Shown one piece after another: positions 49,207 to 58,756 of a DNA stretch of 64,000 bases. Within the stretch, counting starts at the first letter, position 1, and each line of letters begins with the position of its first letter. The notes beneath the pieces were generated by a model. It ran no database searches. It was given only the letters and a program-made list of their open reading frames with translations, and had not been told where the DNA came from. Source of the stretch: HGM13006 sp964527315 (GTDB lineage Bacteria > Bacillota > Clostridia > Oscillospirales > Oscillospiraceae); assembly GCA_964527315.1 (NCBI GenBank), contig CAZGOQ010000002.1, forward strand, positions 4,107-68,106, read 5' to 3'. The position numbers were made by a program, and so were the translations under genes.

Positions 49207-49707
49207 TCATAACTCCTTGTCAAGGCGCCCGGCCATTTTTCCGGTCTCCTTCAAACCCGGAAAATTCAGCTGTCTCAGCGCCTCATAGACCGCAATCGCA
49301 GCTGAGTTGGATAAATTCAGACTTCGTGCGCCGGCATCCATGGGGATTCTGACGCAGCGCCGCCGGTTCTTTTCCAAAAACGGCTCCGGCAACCCCGCAG
49401 ATTCCTTTCCAAAGATCAAATAATCTCCATCCCGGTAGGAAACCTCGGTATAAGATCGGGGTGCCTTGGTGGTAAACAGCCAGAAGTTCGCCGCCGGGTT
49501 CCTCCGAAAAAAGTCCTCCAGACTGTCATACAGATTGACGTCCAGCGTATACCAGTAATCCAGCCCGGCGCGTTTCAGAGCCTTATCCGTGATCTCAAAG
49601 CCAAGGGGCTGGATCAGATGCAGCACCGCGCCGGCTGCCGCGCAGGTTCGGGCAATATTTCCGGTATTCTGGTGGATCTCCGGCTCAACCAAAACGATGT
49701 TCAGCAT
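49207..49707 (-). CDS. trmL: tRNA (cytidine/uridine-2'-O)-methyltransferase (TrmL-like, SpoU family)
   Basis: The 166-residue SPOUT enzyme has IVLVEPEIHQNTGNIARTCA at the start, LIFGKESAGLPEPF near residue 105 and the knot motif ARSLNLSNSAAIAVYEAL near 140. TrmL methylates the wobble base 34 of leucine tRNAs using S-adenosylmethionine. ATG 49707 has GGAAAGG upstream. The gene lies upstream of pgk in the same direction with an 89-base gap. Confidence 0.9.
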   Translation of the reverse strand: MLNIVLVEPEIHQNTGNIARTCAAAGAVLHLIQPLGFEITDKALKRAGLDYWYTLDVNLYDSLEDFFRRNPAANFWLFTTKAPRSYTEVSYRDGDYLIFGKESAGLPEPFLEKNRRRCVRIPMDAGARSLNLSNSAAIAVYEALRQLNFPGLKETGKMAGRLDKEL

Positions 49708-49749
49708 AGTATAACCTTTCCATAGGAAAATCATTCCCCGCGGCTAGTT

Positions 49750-49774
49750 GAAAAAGTGCCTGCGGCACTTTTTC
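49750..49774. terminator. Bidirectional hairpin beyond trmL
   Basis: GAAAAAGTGC (49750-49759) and GCACTTTTTC (49765-49774), A/T ends giving a T run on either strand. The following stretch to about 50030 carries no gene that I can support. Confidence 0.6.
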
Positions 49775-50030
49775 TGGCCGCTGGATTTGATTTGCCCGGG
49801 CAAAATGAATGCGTCCGGCATAGCGGAAATCCTCTGGACCAAACGGATTCCCATTTGCGCACGCCGAGACAGCGGATCATGCCCTGGCGCTTCGCTCTGC
49901 TCGCCTACATTGTAATGCAACGGTCTGAAAAATTCAAGAAGAATGATTTGATTTTTCCGAAACTTCCTGCGAAAAATCCGATTTTTTGCGGCATAATTAT
50001 TTTGGCTGGTTTCAAACGTCCCATACAAGC

Positions 50031-50065
50031 AAAAAAACGGCTCCGGCGCAATCGCGCCGGAGCCG
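50031..50065 (-). terminator. Terminator of murA
   Basis: On the minus strand CGGCTCCGGCGC (50065-50054) pairs perfectly with GCGCCGGAGCCG (50049-50038), followed by TTTTTTTGC. Confidence 0.9.
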
Positions 50066-50173
50066 TACAGCCTGTCAAAAAACGCTTCCGCAGAGAAAAG
50101 TCTCGCAGTATTTCGCCGCCCGCAGGTGGAGAAATAAACGGAACTTTGTTTTCGATGCGTCTGCACAACGCCG

Positions 50174-51466
50174 TTATCCAACCGAAACCACGGACATTCT
50201 TGGCTCTGCATTTTCCACCTTGACAAAATCCGCACCCAATGCACGGAATTTCTCCACAATATTTTCATAGCCTCGCTCAACAAACTGGATATCGGAGATT
50301 GTAGTCGTCCCCTCTGCGGCAAGGCCCGCAATTACCATTGCAGCACCGGCCCGTAAATCACAGGCTTTGACCTGGCAGCCCCGGAGTTTTTCCACACCCT
50401 CAATAATGGCCACTTTGCCGTCCACCTGCACCTGTGCGCCCATTCTCCGTAGTTCGCCGATATAGCGAAAGCGGTTATCCCAAACGCTTTCTGTCACAAT
50501 GCTGGTGCCCTCCGCAAGGGCCATGCAAACCGCGATCTGCGGCTGCATATCTGTGGGAAAACCGGGGTGAGGCATAGTCTTGACCTTGACCTTTTTCAGC
50601 CGTTCTTCCGACTCCACCAAAAGCGCGTCTCCCTGATCAGTAATGGTAACGCCCATTTCCCGCAGCTTGGCGGTGATACAGTCCAGATGCTTGGGGATCA
50701 CGTTTTTCACCAGGACGCGGCCTCCCGTGACTGCCACAGCGGCCATATAGGTCCCCGCTTCGATCTGGTCCGGGATGATCGTATAGCTGCCGCCCTTGAG
50801 CCGTTTGACGCCCCGAATTTTGATGACATCGGTTCCGGCGCCGGAAATACTGGCGCCCATGGCGTTGAGAAAGTTGGCCAAATCAACGATATGCGGCTCC
50901 TTGGCGGCGTTTTCAATGATGGTCATTCCCTCCGCCAAAACCGCAGCAATCATAATATTCATCGTAGCGCCCACAGAAACGACATCCAGATAGATGCGGC
51001 TTCCATGGAGGGACTGTGGCGCGGTGGCGATGATATCGCCGCTGACAATTCGCACATCAGCTCCCATGGCCCGGAAGCCTTTGATATGCTGGTCGATGGG
51101 GCGAACGCCGAAGTCGCAGCCGCCGGGCATGGAAACCGTTGCCTTGCCGAACCGGCCCAGCAGTGCGCCCACCAGATAGTAGGACGCTCTGATCTGGCAG
51201 GCAAGTTCATGGGGCACGGAAGTGGTATGCACACCGGTGCAGTCCACCTCAAAGGTCGTCCGGTTGACCATCCGCACCGTTGCGCCCATACGGGTCAAAA
51301 TATCAAAAAACATCTGAATATCCGTAACATCCGGGACATTCTCAATGCGGCAGACGCCTTCTACCAGCAACGCCGCCGGTAAAATTGCAACTGCGGCATT
51401 TTTTGCACCGCTGATCTCCACTTCACCTCGGAGACGTTTCCCGCCGTGTATCACATATTGTGCCAT
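50174..51466 (-). CDS. murA: UDP-N-acetylglucosamine 1-carboxyvinyltransferase
   Basis: The 430-residue enzyme adds enolpyruvate to UDP-GlcNAc, the first committed step of peptidoglycan synthesis. The substrate Lys/Asn appear in EVEISGAKNAAVAILPAAL and the catalytic cysteine in SMPGGCDFGVRPIDQH near residue 117 (the target of fosfomycin). Arg/Asp motifs (YIGELRRMGAQVQV, TDMQPQIAVCMALAEG) are present. A single-gene unit with its own promoter and terminator. Confidence 0.94.
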   Translation of the reverse strand: MAQYVIHGGKRLRGEVEISGAKNAAVAILPAALLVEGVCRIENVPDVTDIQMFFDILTRMGATVRMVNRTTFEVDCTGVHTTSVPHELACQIRASYYLVGALLGRFGKATVSMPGGCDFGVRPIDQHIKGFRAMGADVRIVSGDIIATAPQSLHGSRIYLDVVSVGATMNIMIAAVLAEGMTIIENAAKEPHIVDLANFLNAMGASISGAGTDVIKIRGVKRLKGGSYTIIPDQIEAGTYMAAVAVTGGRVLVKNVIPKHLDCITAKLREMGVTITDQGDALLVESEERLKKVKVKTMPHPGFPTDMQPQIAVCMALAEGTSIVTESVWDNRFRYIGELRRMGAQVQVDGKVAIIEGVEKLRGCQVKACDLRAGAAMVIAGLAAEGTTTISDIQFVERGYENIVEKFRALGADFVKVENAEPRMSVVSVG

Positions 51467-51572
51467 GACACACCCTCACATTCTCTGTTTCTAAAATTTC
51501 TTCTCAGCCTATAGTATGCCACAAAGGCGAATTATGTATCATTCTTGTTAACATAAATCATTTCCAGTCCGC

Positions 51573-51601
51573 AGTATAGCACATTCTGTCAGCACTGTAA
51601 A
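51573..51601 (-). promoter_or_regulatory. Promoter of murA
   Basis: On the minus strand TTTACA (51601-51596), 17 bases and TATACT (51578-51573), leaving a leader of about 100 bases. Confidence 0.65.
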
Positions 51602-51670
51602 GTCGTTCAGCAAAATTTTTGACAGATTTCCTGTCAATTTTCCGCCGAGATACCCGGGTTAAAATCATTT

Positions 51671-53362
51671 TTATGCTTCAAAGGCCGCCCGCAACGCCTT
51701 CACAACCGGCCTGATCTGCCTTTGGAGTTCTTTGGCTGAGAAAGTTTTCCGCCTGACCCCGGTGAGCCATTCCGGCTGGGGCGTCAGCAGCCGCTCGCAG
51801 CGCTTTGCCAGCGCTTTATCCGCGCTGAGAGCAACTGCCTTGGGCAGCTGTTCCTGAAAGAACCGGTCGTTCCTGCCCATCAAAACCTGAAGCCGCTGCC
51901 AGGACACTCTATGATAGAATTTCCGGCAGCCTTTGGTTTCTGCCATGATTTCTCTGCCGCGCGGATTTCGCCGGGGGCCGGACGCCGTCGCTATGGCGGA
52001 AAATCCACAGGCGGCCAACCCTACGATCATGACTAAAAATGCGCCGCCCAGCAATCCTGATGCCAGCAATACGGCGGCAACGACCAGCAGCGCGGCCGTT
52101 TTCCAGGAAAAACGTCGGAGCGCCACCCAATCCGCCAGATACCGATGGAACGCAAAGCTGTAAAGAAGCCCAACCGCGCCAAAAAGTACCGCCAGAACGA
52201 TAAATCCGCCATAATCCGGAAGCAGCATATAACTCATATATCCGATCCCGACAGCCAACAATCCATTACAGGGCAGCTGCACCAACGACAGCCTGCCTCC
52301 AGTCTTGTCCACATACACCCGTCTCAGGCTTCGGCGGGAGATGGCCTGAAATCTGGCGCCTGCCCGGGCAAATCTGCCGGGCGTCATGCCCACCCGGCGC
52401 TTTCCGGCAAATATTTGATTGTACAGCCACTGTTCCGCCCTGCTTCGCTCGCTGCCCATGGCGATCCCCCGGGTCAGCGCTACTTTGCCCTGCTTCGCGA
52501 CGTGGATGGAGAGATACCCCAGATTTGCCCATTCCAGGATCAGCGCCGCCATGTCGCAGGTCGTACCGTCCAGCGCCTGAGAAAGTTGGCAGGCCAGCAG
52601 GCCTCCGGGCGAAAGCAGCCGGGAGGTGATCGCCTGCCCGGGATTTCTCAGCCTGATCCGCCAGTATATCACGCACAGCAGCAGGAGCGCCATCATCCCC
52701 ACTGCCAAATAGGAAATAGAGACCACCGGAATCGTCGCCTTGCGTACATGGAAATAGCCTTCTGGCAGGGCAAACGCCACCGCCACAGAGTCATAGGCCA
52801 TCCGATCCGTGACCTCGCCGGTCACCACCGTTCCGCTGACTTCCAGTGCGCTTTCCTCCCGGCTCAGTTCGCCATAATAACCGCTGATGACCTGCGGAGA
52901 CAACACGAAGCCCTCCGGCGTCGCGCTATCCGCTGCCGGCAGACTCACCTGAAAGCTGCACACACCTACATTCACAGGCCATCGTGCGCTGAGAATACCG
53001 ACAGAATAATCAATTTCCGACTCCGTTGCCGATGCGGGTGCCGCCATATGATAGCTGACCGTGAAGCTTTGGGTGCCGGAAAAGCCCCCCTTGGTGGAAA
53101 AGACCACGTTCACCCCTTCCTCGGTCTTTTCGACCTTATAGTGAAAACCTTCTCCAGATATCCTGCTGATATTCCCCTCCGGCAGCGGCACCACCACTTG
53201 GCTTTCCGTTTCATCAAAGGTCAACTGGATCCGCTCCGTTACCTTTGCCTTGCCGTTTTCCTGCACCGCAACCTCCGCGCTCACCTGCTCCACATAGAAG
53301 GAAGCATGAGCGGGGATTGCCAGCAACATGATAAAAAACAGGGAAAAAAATACTTTTTTCAT
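51671..53362 (-). CDS. DUF2207-domain membrane protein
   Basis: The 563-residue protein has a signal peptide (about residues 1-20, cleaved near PAHAS), an extracellular beta-rich DUF2207 domain to about residue 210 (ERIQLTFDETESQVVVPLPE), a membrane helix at about 213-232 (SYLAVGMMALLLLCVIYW), a cytosolic region with MAALILEWANLGYLSI, and two or more further helices near 360-440. The family is uncharacterised and widespread in Gram-positives. Single minus-strand gene, divergent from tadA. Confidence 0.85.
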   Translation of the reverse strand: MKKVFFSLFFIMLLAIPAHASFYVEQVSAEVAVQENGKAKVTERIQLTFDETESQVVVPLPEGNISRISGEGFHYKVEKTEEGVNVVFSTKGGFSGTQSFTVSYHMAAPASATESEIDYSVGILSARWPVNVGVCSFQVSLPAADSATPEGFVLSPQVISGYYGELSREESALEVSGTVVTGEVTDRMAYDSVAVAFALPEGYFHVRKATIPVVSISYLAVGMMALLLLCVIYWRIRLRNPGQAITSRLLSPGGLLACQLSQALDGTTCDMAALILEWANLGYLSIHVAKQGKVALTRGIAMGSERSRAEQWLYNQIFAGKRRVGMTPGRFARAGARFQAISRRSLRRVYVDKTGGRLSLVQLPCNGLLAVGIGYMSYMLLPDYGGFIVLAVLFGAVGLLYSFAFHRYLADWVALRRFSWKTAALLVVAAVLLASGLLGGAFLVMIVGLAACGFSAIATASGPRRNPRGREIMAETKGCRKFYHRVSWQRLQVLMGRNDRFFQEQLPKAVALSADKALAKRCERLLTPQPEWLTGVRRKTFSAKELQRQIRPVVKALRAAFEA

Positions 53363-53511
53363 CTGTCACACTCCAAGCAATTTACCTCCATAGAATACCA
53401 CATCTCTGTCACAAAAACAACCAAACCGACTGATTTTTCAGCTTTTCCCTGTTTTCTCCCGGTACTTTTTGAAAAAAATGCTCTGAAATCGGTATTTCTT
53501 CCATGTTCTTT

Positions 53512-53540
53512 TTGACTTTTTCCTGTTTTTGATATAGTAT
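53512..53540 (+). promoter_or_regulatory. Promoter of tadA and the surface-glycan locus
   Basis: TTGACT (53512-53517), 17 bases and TAGTAT (53535-53540), about 40 bases before the tadA ATG. Confidence 0.65.
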
Positions 53541-53579
53541 AAAAAGATAAAAATATTCCGAAAGGGGGGCGGCGGGAAA

Positions 53580-54071
53580 ATGGAGCCATCCTCTGCGGCG
53601 CAGGACAAAATTTTTATGGAGGAAGCCATTGCGTTGGCCGGAAAGGCCGCCGCTTTGGGTGAAACGCCCATCGGCTGCGTTATCACAAAGGCCGATCAGA
53701 TCGTGGGCCGGGGCTATAATCGCCGTGAAACCGGGAAAACCGCCCTGGGCCACGCGGAATTGATGGCCATTGACGAAGCTTGCCGCGCCTTGGGCGGCTG
53801 GCGGCTTTGGCAGTGCAAACTCTATGTTACACTGGAGCCTTGTCCCATGTGCGCCGGGGCCATTATCAACGCCCGGATCCCCATGGTGATCTACGGAGCA
53901 AAGGATGAGAGATCCGGGTCCGTGGGCAGTGTGATCGACCTGTTTTCCCTGCCCTATAATCACAGGCCCCAGGTGATCTCCGGGGTCATGGAGGAGGAAT
54001 GCGCCGGGCTGCTGAAGGATTTCTTCCAGGCCCTGCGCCAGCGGAAACGAGAGGAAAGGATCAGTTTATGA
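53580..54071 (+). CDS. tadA: tRNA-specific adenosine deaminase
   Basis: The 163-residue zinc enzyme deaminates A34 to inosine in tRNA-Arg. Signature residues are His/Glu in GHAELMAIDEAC near residue 60 and the two zinc Cys in LEPCPMCAGAIINAR near 90. GGGGGGCGGCGGG precedes ATG 53580; an internal ATG at 53616 is possible. Its stop overlaps the next ATG (ATGA), linking it to the nucleotidyltransferase gene. Confidence 0.92.
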   Translation: MEPSSAAQDKIFMEEAIALAGKAAALGETPIGCVITKADQIVGRGYNRRETGKTALGHAELMAIDEACRALGGWRLWQCKLYVTLEPCPMCAGAIINARIPMVIYGAKDERSGSVGSVIDLFSLPYNHRPQVISGVMEEECAGLLKDFFQALRQRKREERISL

Positions 54072-54937
54072 AGGGAATTATTTTGGCCGCCGGAAAGGGT
54101 ACCCGCCTTTATCCGGTGACACTTCCAGTGTGCAAGCCCCTGCTGCCGGTCTATGACAAGCCTATGATCTACTATCCCCTGGACGTCCTGATGACAGCCG
54201 GGATCCGGGATATTCTGGTGCTCGTCCCCCCGGACGACACGGAGCCTTTTGTCAATCTGCTGGGGGACGGCTCCCAGCTGGGCATTCACATCGAATACCG
54301 GGAGCAGAAGGTGCAGCGTGGCATCGCCGACGCCTTTCTGATCGGCGCCGACTTTATCGGCGGCGATTCCGTCTGTCTGGCGCTGGGCGATAATATTTTT
54401 TACGGTCCCGCATTCCGCCGAAAACTTCGCACCGCCATGGACAACACCGAGGGAGCGACGATTTTCGGCTACTATGTCGCTGACCCGAGAGCTTTCGGCG
54501 TGGTGGAGATTGACCGCTGCGGTAAAGCTGTCTCCATCGAAGAAAAACCGACACATCCCAAATCCAACTATGTGGTCCCGGGTCTTTACTTTTATGACAA
54601 TAAGGTCGTGGATATCGCCCGGTCGATCAATCCCTCCGCCCGGGGCGAATTGGAGATCACGTCGGTTAACAACGCCTATTTGAGTTATGGAATGCTCAAC
54701 GTCGTCACGTTGGGCGATGAATTCACCTGGTTTGATACCGGCAATGCCGACAGTCTCTACGAAGCCGCCGGTTCCATTCGTGCCGCGCAGCGCAGCGGGA
54801 AAATGCTGGGCTGCCTGGAGGAAACCGCCCTTCGAAACGGCTGGATCACCCGGGAGCAGCTTTTGGCGCTGGCAAAACCGATGGAAAAGACAAAATATGG
54901 GCAATATTTAATTGCGATCGCCGGGGATTTGGACTGA
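54068..54937 (+). CDS. rmlA: Glucose-1-phosphate thymidylyltransferase-like nucleotidyltransferase
   Basis: The 289-residue protein has the RmlA signature GIILAAGKGTRLYPVTLPVC, DKPMIYYPLDVLMTAGIRDI and CLALGDNIFYG near residue 108. It should make dTDP-glucose, or another NDP-sugar, from sugar 1-phosphate. The canonical signature GSGTRLYP has K for S here. The rmlB, rmlC and rmlD genes are not in the window. Starts the surface-glycan locus; ATGA overlap with tadA. Confidence 0.85.
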   Translation: MKGIILAAGKGTRLYPVTLPVCKPLLPVYDKPMIYYPLDVLMTAGIRDILVLVPPDDTEPFVNLLGDGSQLGIHIEYREQKVQRGIADAFLIGADFIGGDSVCLALGDNIFYGPAFRRKLRTAMDNTEGATIFGYYVADPRAFGVVEIDRCGKAVSIEEKPTHPKSNYVVPGLYFYDNKVVDIARSINPSARGELEITSVNNAYLSYGMLNVVTLGDEFTWFDTGNADSLYEAAGSIRAAQRSGKMLGCLEETALRNGWITREQLLALAKPMEKTKYGQYLIAIAGDLD

Positions 54938-54988
54938 TCCGGCCCCTGCGGTTCGGCCCCGTAATTTTCAGTCAGGACGGAGAAAAGC

Positions 54989-55639
54989 ATGGAAGGCACA
55001 TTTTCAGAAACACAATTTCATAAAAAGCCGTTCTATGATTTTTTCAAACGGCTGTTTGATCTGGTGATTTCGGCGCTGGCAATGGTGATACTCTCGCCGG
55101 TATTTCTCCTGATCTCCATTGCCGTTGTGGTGGAGGATCACGGGCCGATACTCTATAAGGCCGGGCGCGTTGGTCTGGGCGGCAAGCCGATCTCCGTCTA
55201 TAAATTCCGCAGTATGAAGCAGCACGCAGACCGGCTGGAGGATATGCTTTCCCCGGAGGAGTTGGAGGAATACCGAAAAAACTTCAAGCTGGAGCACGAT
55301 CCGCGCATCACAAGGGTGGGCGCGTTTTTGCGGAAAACCAGTCTGGACGAACTGCCTCAGCTGCTCAATATCCTTTCCGGCAAGCTTTCTCTGGTTGGGC
55401 CCCGACCTGTGCTGCAGGAGGAAACGGAACTTTACGGCGAAAACCGGGCGCTGCTGCTCTCCTGCAAGCCCGGCCTGACCGGACTTTGGCAGGCAAGAGG
55501 CCGCAGCAACGTGACCTATGAGGATGGCCGGCGGCAGGCCCTGGAACTGAGTTATGTGGCAAATCGAAGCGTTTGGCTGGATTTAAAAATCCTGGTCTGG
55601 ACGGTCGGCGCTGTGGTTCGAATGGACGGCGCACGGTGA
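54989..55639 (+). CDS. Sugar-phosphate transferase (WcaJ/PglC type)
   Basis: The 216-residue protein is a monotopic phosphoglycosyl transferase: one hydrophobic segment (about residues 20-44, LVISALAMVILSPVFLLISI), then VYKFRSMKQHADRLEDML, KTSLDELPQLLNILSGKLSL with the Asp/Glu dyad, and GPRPVLQEETELYG with CKPGLTGLWQARGRSN. It transfers a sugar phosphate to undecaprenyl phosphate and so starts a lipid-linked glycan. It has no N-terminal multi-helix domain. Confidence 0.9.
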   Translation: MEGTFSETQFHKKPFYDFFKRLFDLVISALAMVILSPVFLLISIAVVVEDHGPILYKAGRVGLGGKPISVYKFRSMKQHADRLEDMLSPEELEEYRKNFKLEHDPRITRVGAFLRKTSLDELPQLLNILSGKLSLVGPRPVLQEETELYGENRALLLSCKPGLTGLWQARGRSNVTYEDGRRQALELSYVANRSVWLDLKILVWTVGAVVRMDGAR

Positions 55640-55655
55640 TAAGGAGCACAAAACA

Positions 55656-56747
55656 ATGACCTACGATTATCTGATTGTTGGCGCCGGCTTTTTTGGCGCT
55701 GTCTTCGCCCATGAGGCCACAAAACAGGGAAAGACCTGCCTGGTGGTGGAAAAGCGGGATCACATTGGCGGCAACTGCTATACGGAAATCATCGAAAATA
55801 TTCATGTCCACCGCTATGGCGCGCATATTTTCCATACCTCTGACCGGGCCGTATGGAACTATATCAATCAGTTTACAGAGTTTAATAATTATGTAAACTG
55901 TCCGATTGCAAACTACAAGGGTGAAATCTATAATATGCCCTTTAACATGAATACTTTCAGCCGTCTGTGGGGCATTTCCACGCCTGCGGAAGCCAGGGCC
56001 ATCATCAAAGCGCAGCAGGGCAATATCACCCAACCAGAAAACCTGGAAGAACAGGCCATTTCTCTGGTAGGCCGGGATATTTATGAAAAGCTGGTCAAGG
56101 GCTATACGGAGAAGCAGTGGGGAAAACCCTGCGCCCAGCTTCCCTCCTTTATCATCCGGCGTCTGCCGGTACGTTTTACTTATAATAATAACTATTTTTC
56201 CGACCGCTATCAGGGAATTCCCGAAAACGGTTATACGGAGATTTTCAAAAAGCTTTTGGCGGGCATTGAAGTCCGGCTTGGCTGCGACTATCTGACCCAC
56301 AAGGCTGAGCTGCGGCCCCTTGCCAAAGAGGTCATCTATACCGGCCCCATCGACCGGTATTTTGACTACTGCTATGGCCCTCTGCAATTTCGCTCCCTGC
56401 GATTTAAAACCGAGGTGCTGGACACGGATAATTTTCAGGGCAACGCTGTGGTCAATTACACAGACCGGGAAATCCCCTACACCCGCATCATCGAGCACAA
56501 GCATTTTGTTTTCGGCCGGCAGGAGAAGACCGTCATCACCCGGGAATATCCCGCCGACTGGCGTCCCGGGGATGAGCCTTATTACACGGTCAACGACGAG
56601 AAAAACAACGCGCTCTATCAGAAATACAAGTCCCTTGCCGATCAGGAGCCGGGGGTGACCTTCGGCGGGCGGCTGGGCGAATACCGGTATTACGACATGG
56701 ACAAGGTCATCGCTTCGTCCCTGCGGCTTGTGGAGGAAAAGCTATGA
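55656..56747 (+). CDS. glf: UDP-galactopyranose mutase
   Basis: The 363-residue flavoenzyme has the FAD-binding start DYLIVGAGFFGAVFAHEATK, then HRYGAHIFHTSDRAVWNYI, a FNMNTFSRLWGI segment and LGEYRYYDMDKVIASSL near the C-terminus. It produces UDP-galactofuranose for cell-surface glycans. The ATG overlaps with a GGAG site; the 3' end overlaps the next gene by 4 bases. Galactofuranose is absent from human glycans. Confidence 0.95.
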   Translation: MTYDYLIVGAGFFGAVFAHEATKQGKTCLVVEKRDHIGGNCYTEIIENIHVHRYGAHIFHTSDRAVWNYINQFTEFNNYVNCPIANYKGEIYNMPFNMNTFSRLWGISTPAEARAIIKAQQGNITQPENLEEQAISLVGRDIYEKLVKGYTEKQWGKPCAQLPSFIIRRLPVRFTYNNNYFSDRYQGIPENGYTEIFKKLLAGIEVRLGCDYLTHKAELRPLAKEVIYTGPIDRYFDYCYGPLQFRSLRFKTEVLDTDNFQGNAVVNYTDREIPYTRIIEHKHFVFGRQEKTVITREYPADWRPGDEPYYTVNDEKNNALYQKYKSLADQEPGVTFGGRLGEYRYYDMDKVIASSLRLVEEKL

Positions 56748-57517
56748 ATATCACCATGATCGTGGCTACGCATAAAATTGCGAAAATGCCATCCGATCCC
56801 ATGTATCTGCCCCTCCATGTGGGAAAAGCCGGGAAGAAAACCTTCCTGGGCTATCAGGGGGACGATACCGGCGACAACATTTCGGAAAAGAACGCCGCCT
56901 TCTGCGAACTGACCGGGCTGTACTGGGCCTGGAAAAATCTCGATGCGGATTATATCGGCCTATGCCATTACCGCCGGTATTTTCGGAAAAAGAGAAACGG
57001 CGGCAAATGGGACAGCATCTTAACAACCGAGCAGGCGGAATCGCTGGTGCAGAAGTCGGACGTGATCCTGCCGAAAAAGCGGCGCTATTTTATTGAAACC
57101 GCCTACAACCAGTACATCCATGCCCATCCCAAAGAGCCGCTGGATCTGGCGCTGGCGCTGGCTGCGGCTCAGGGGGAAAACTATGCGCGGGCAGCGGAGC
57201 GGGCCAAACGCCGCACCTGGACGCACCTGTTCAATATGTTTCTGATGAAGCGGGAAATCTTTGACGCCTATTGCCAGTGGCTGTTCGACCTCCTGTTTCA
57301 GGTCGAGCAGGAAATCGACATTTCCGCATACAGCAAGAACGATCAGCGGGTCTTTGGCTTTCTGGGAGAACGGATGCTGGATATTTATTTGGAAGCCAAT
57401 CATATTCCCTACATGGAGATTCCCGTCATGTTCATGGAAAAGCAGAACTGGCTGAAAAAAGGCGGCGCGTTTCTACTGCGGAAGTTTCGAAAAAGGCCGC
57501 AGAATCCCCAAACATAA
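56744..57517 (+). CDS. DUF4422-family glycosyltransferase
   Basis: The 257-residue protein has the DUF4422 pattern: MIVATHKIAKMPSDPMYLPL, GDNISEKNAAFCELTGLYWA, then LCHYRRYF near residue 72 and a FMEKQNWLKKGGAFL tail. These are soluble galactosyl- or glucosyltransferase-like proteins of glycan loci. Translation is coupled to glf by an ATGA overlap. Donor and acceptor unknown. Confidence 0.82.
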   Translation: MNITMIVATHKIAKMPSDPMYLPLHVGKAGKKTFLGYQGDDTGDNISEKNAAFCELTGLYWAWKNLDADYIGLCHYRRYFRKKRNGGKWDSILTTEQAESLVQKSDVILPKKRRYFIETAYNQYIHAHPKEPLDLALALAAAQGENYARAAERAKRRTWTHLFNMFLMKREIFDAYCQWLFDLLFQVEQEIDISAYSKNDQRVFGFLGERMLDIYLEANHIPYMEIPVMFMEKQNWLKKGGAFLLRKFRKRPQNPQT

Positions 57518-57536
57518 CATGATAAGGAGGTCCCCC

Positions 57537-58370
57537 ATGTCTCATACCCTGCGGGAATTACAGCTTTGTGAACTGGATCTGGTGAAAGCCATCCTCTCCA
57601 TCTGCGAAAAACATGGCCTGACCGCCTTTATGATGGGCGGCACCTTTTTGGGCGCCGTGCGCCATCAGGGTTTTATCCCCTGGGACGACGACGTGGATCT
57701 GGGAATGAGCCGGGAGGACTATGAAACCTTTTTAACAGTCGCTCCCCGGGAACTGCCAAAGGGTATTTTGCTCAGGCATTTTGCAGCCGACCCCGATATG
57801 CCCTATTACCCGGCGCAAATCGTAGACCCCAGCTTTGAAATTTTAGATACCTCTGCCCAAACGGAGAAAATCCGCTGGGCCTGGGTGGATCTGTTCCCGC
57901 TGGACGGAATGCCAAAATCGGCCGTTGGCCGCTTCTTTCATAAATACCGTTTGCTCTATCTCCGGATGATGCTGAAATTCAGCCAGTTTTCCGAGGTCGT
58001 GGCTGTGGATCTGGCCCACCGCCCTCTGCATGAACGCGTTTTGATCTCGCTGGGCAAGCATCTGCATCTGGAATCCCGGCTGGACACCGGCAAACAGATG
58101 CGGCGCATCGACAGGGCCTTGAAAAAGTACCCCTATGCGGACGCTGCGCAGGTGGTCAATTTTATGGGCGCCTATAAATTCCGCGAAATGTTCCCCAAAA
58201 CGGTCTATGACCACCTTGCCAAATATCCGTTTGAGACGCTTTCACTGAACGCCCCGGCGGACTATGACAAGGTGCTGGGCCAGATGTACGGAGACTATAT
58301 GACCCCGCCGCCGGAAAGCGAACAGAACAAACACGGCACTGTGATCGGGGAGAATGGAGGACCATCATGA
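57537..58370 (+). CDS. LicD-family phosphotransferase
   Basis: The 277-residue protein has the LicD core near residue 35-60: HGLTAFMMGGTFLGAVRHQG and FIPWDDDVDLGMSREDYE, with the metal-binding Asp triad. LicD enzymes transfer phosphocholine or other phospho-alcohols from CDP carriers to surface glycans. The adjacent CDP-alcohol-forming cytidylyltransferase gene, 4 bases overlapping, suggests CDP-glycerol as donor. ATG 57537 has AAGGAGG. Confidence 0.87.
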   Translation: MSHTLRELQLCELDLVKAILSICEKHGLTAFMMGGTFLGAVRHQGFIPWDDDVDLGMSREDYETFLTVAPRELPKGILLRHFAADPDMPYYPAQIVDPSFEILDTSAQTEKIRWAWVDLFPLDGMPKSAVGRFFHKYRLLYLRMMLKFSQFSEVVAVDLAHRPLHERVLISLGKHLHLESRLDTGKQMRRIDRALKKYPYADAAQVVNFMGAYKFREMFPKTVYDHLAKYPFETLSLNAPADYDKVLGQMYGDYMTPPPESEQNKHGTVIGENGGPS

Positions 58371-58756
58371 AACGAGTGATCACTTACGGCACCTTTGACC
58401 TTCTGCACTATGGCCATATCAATCTCCTGCGCCGGGCCAGGGCTCTGGGAGATTACCTGATCGTAGCCCTTTCCACGGATGAATTCAATTTAAACGCCAA
58501 AAACAAGGTCTGCTATTTTTCCTATGAGGAACGGAAAAGCCTGCTGGAGGCCATCCGCTATGTAGATCTGGTGATTCCCGAGGAAAACTGGGAGCAGAAA
58601 TCCACCGACGTTTCTCTGTATCAGGTGGATACCTTTGTGATCGGCGATGACTGGGCGGGGAAATTTGACTTTTTAAAGAATCTGTGCGAGGTGGTCTACC
58701 TGCCCCGCACGCCGGAGATCTCCACCACAAAGATCAAAAAGGAATTGGGCAAATGA
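58367..58756 (+). CDS. tagD: Glycerol-3-phosphate cytidylyltransferase-like protein
   Basis: A 129-residue nucleotidyltransferase with the HxGH motif in TYGTFDLLHYGHINLLRRA, the binding pattern STDEFNLNAKNKVCYFS and the ending RTPEISTTKIKKELG. It should form CDP-glycerol from glycerol 3-phosphate and CTP, as for wall teichoic acid. ATGA overlap with LicD at the 5' end and with GT2 at the 3' end. Confidence 0.88.
   Translation: MKRVITYGTFDLLHYGHINLLRRARALGDYLIVALSTDEFNLNAKNKVCYFSYEERKSLLEAIRYVDLVIPEENWEQKSTDVSLYQVDTFVIGDDWAGKFDFLKNLCEVVYLPRTPEISTTKIKKELGK

Noticed and set aside
49775..50030. Minus-strand frame between trmL and murA
   Set aside because: Composition is not protein-like over most of its length, no start signal, and it crosses the murA terminator; I see no gene in this stretch.
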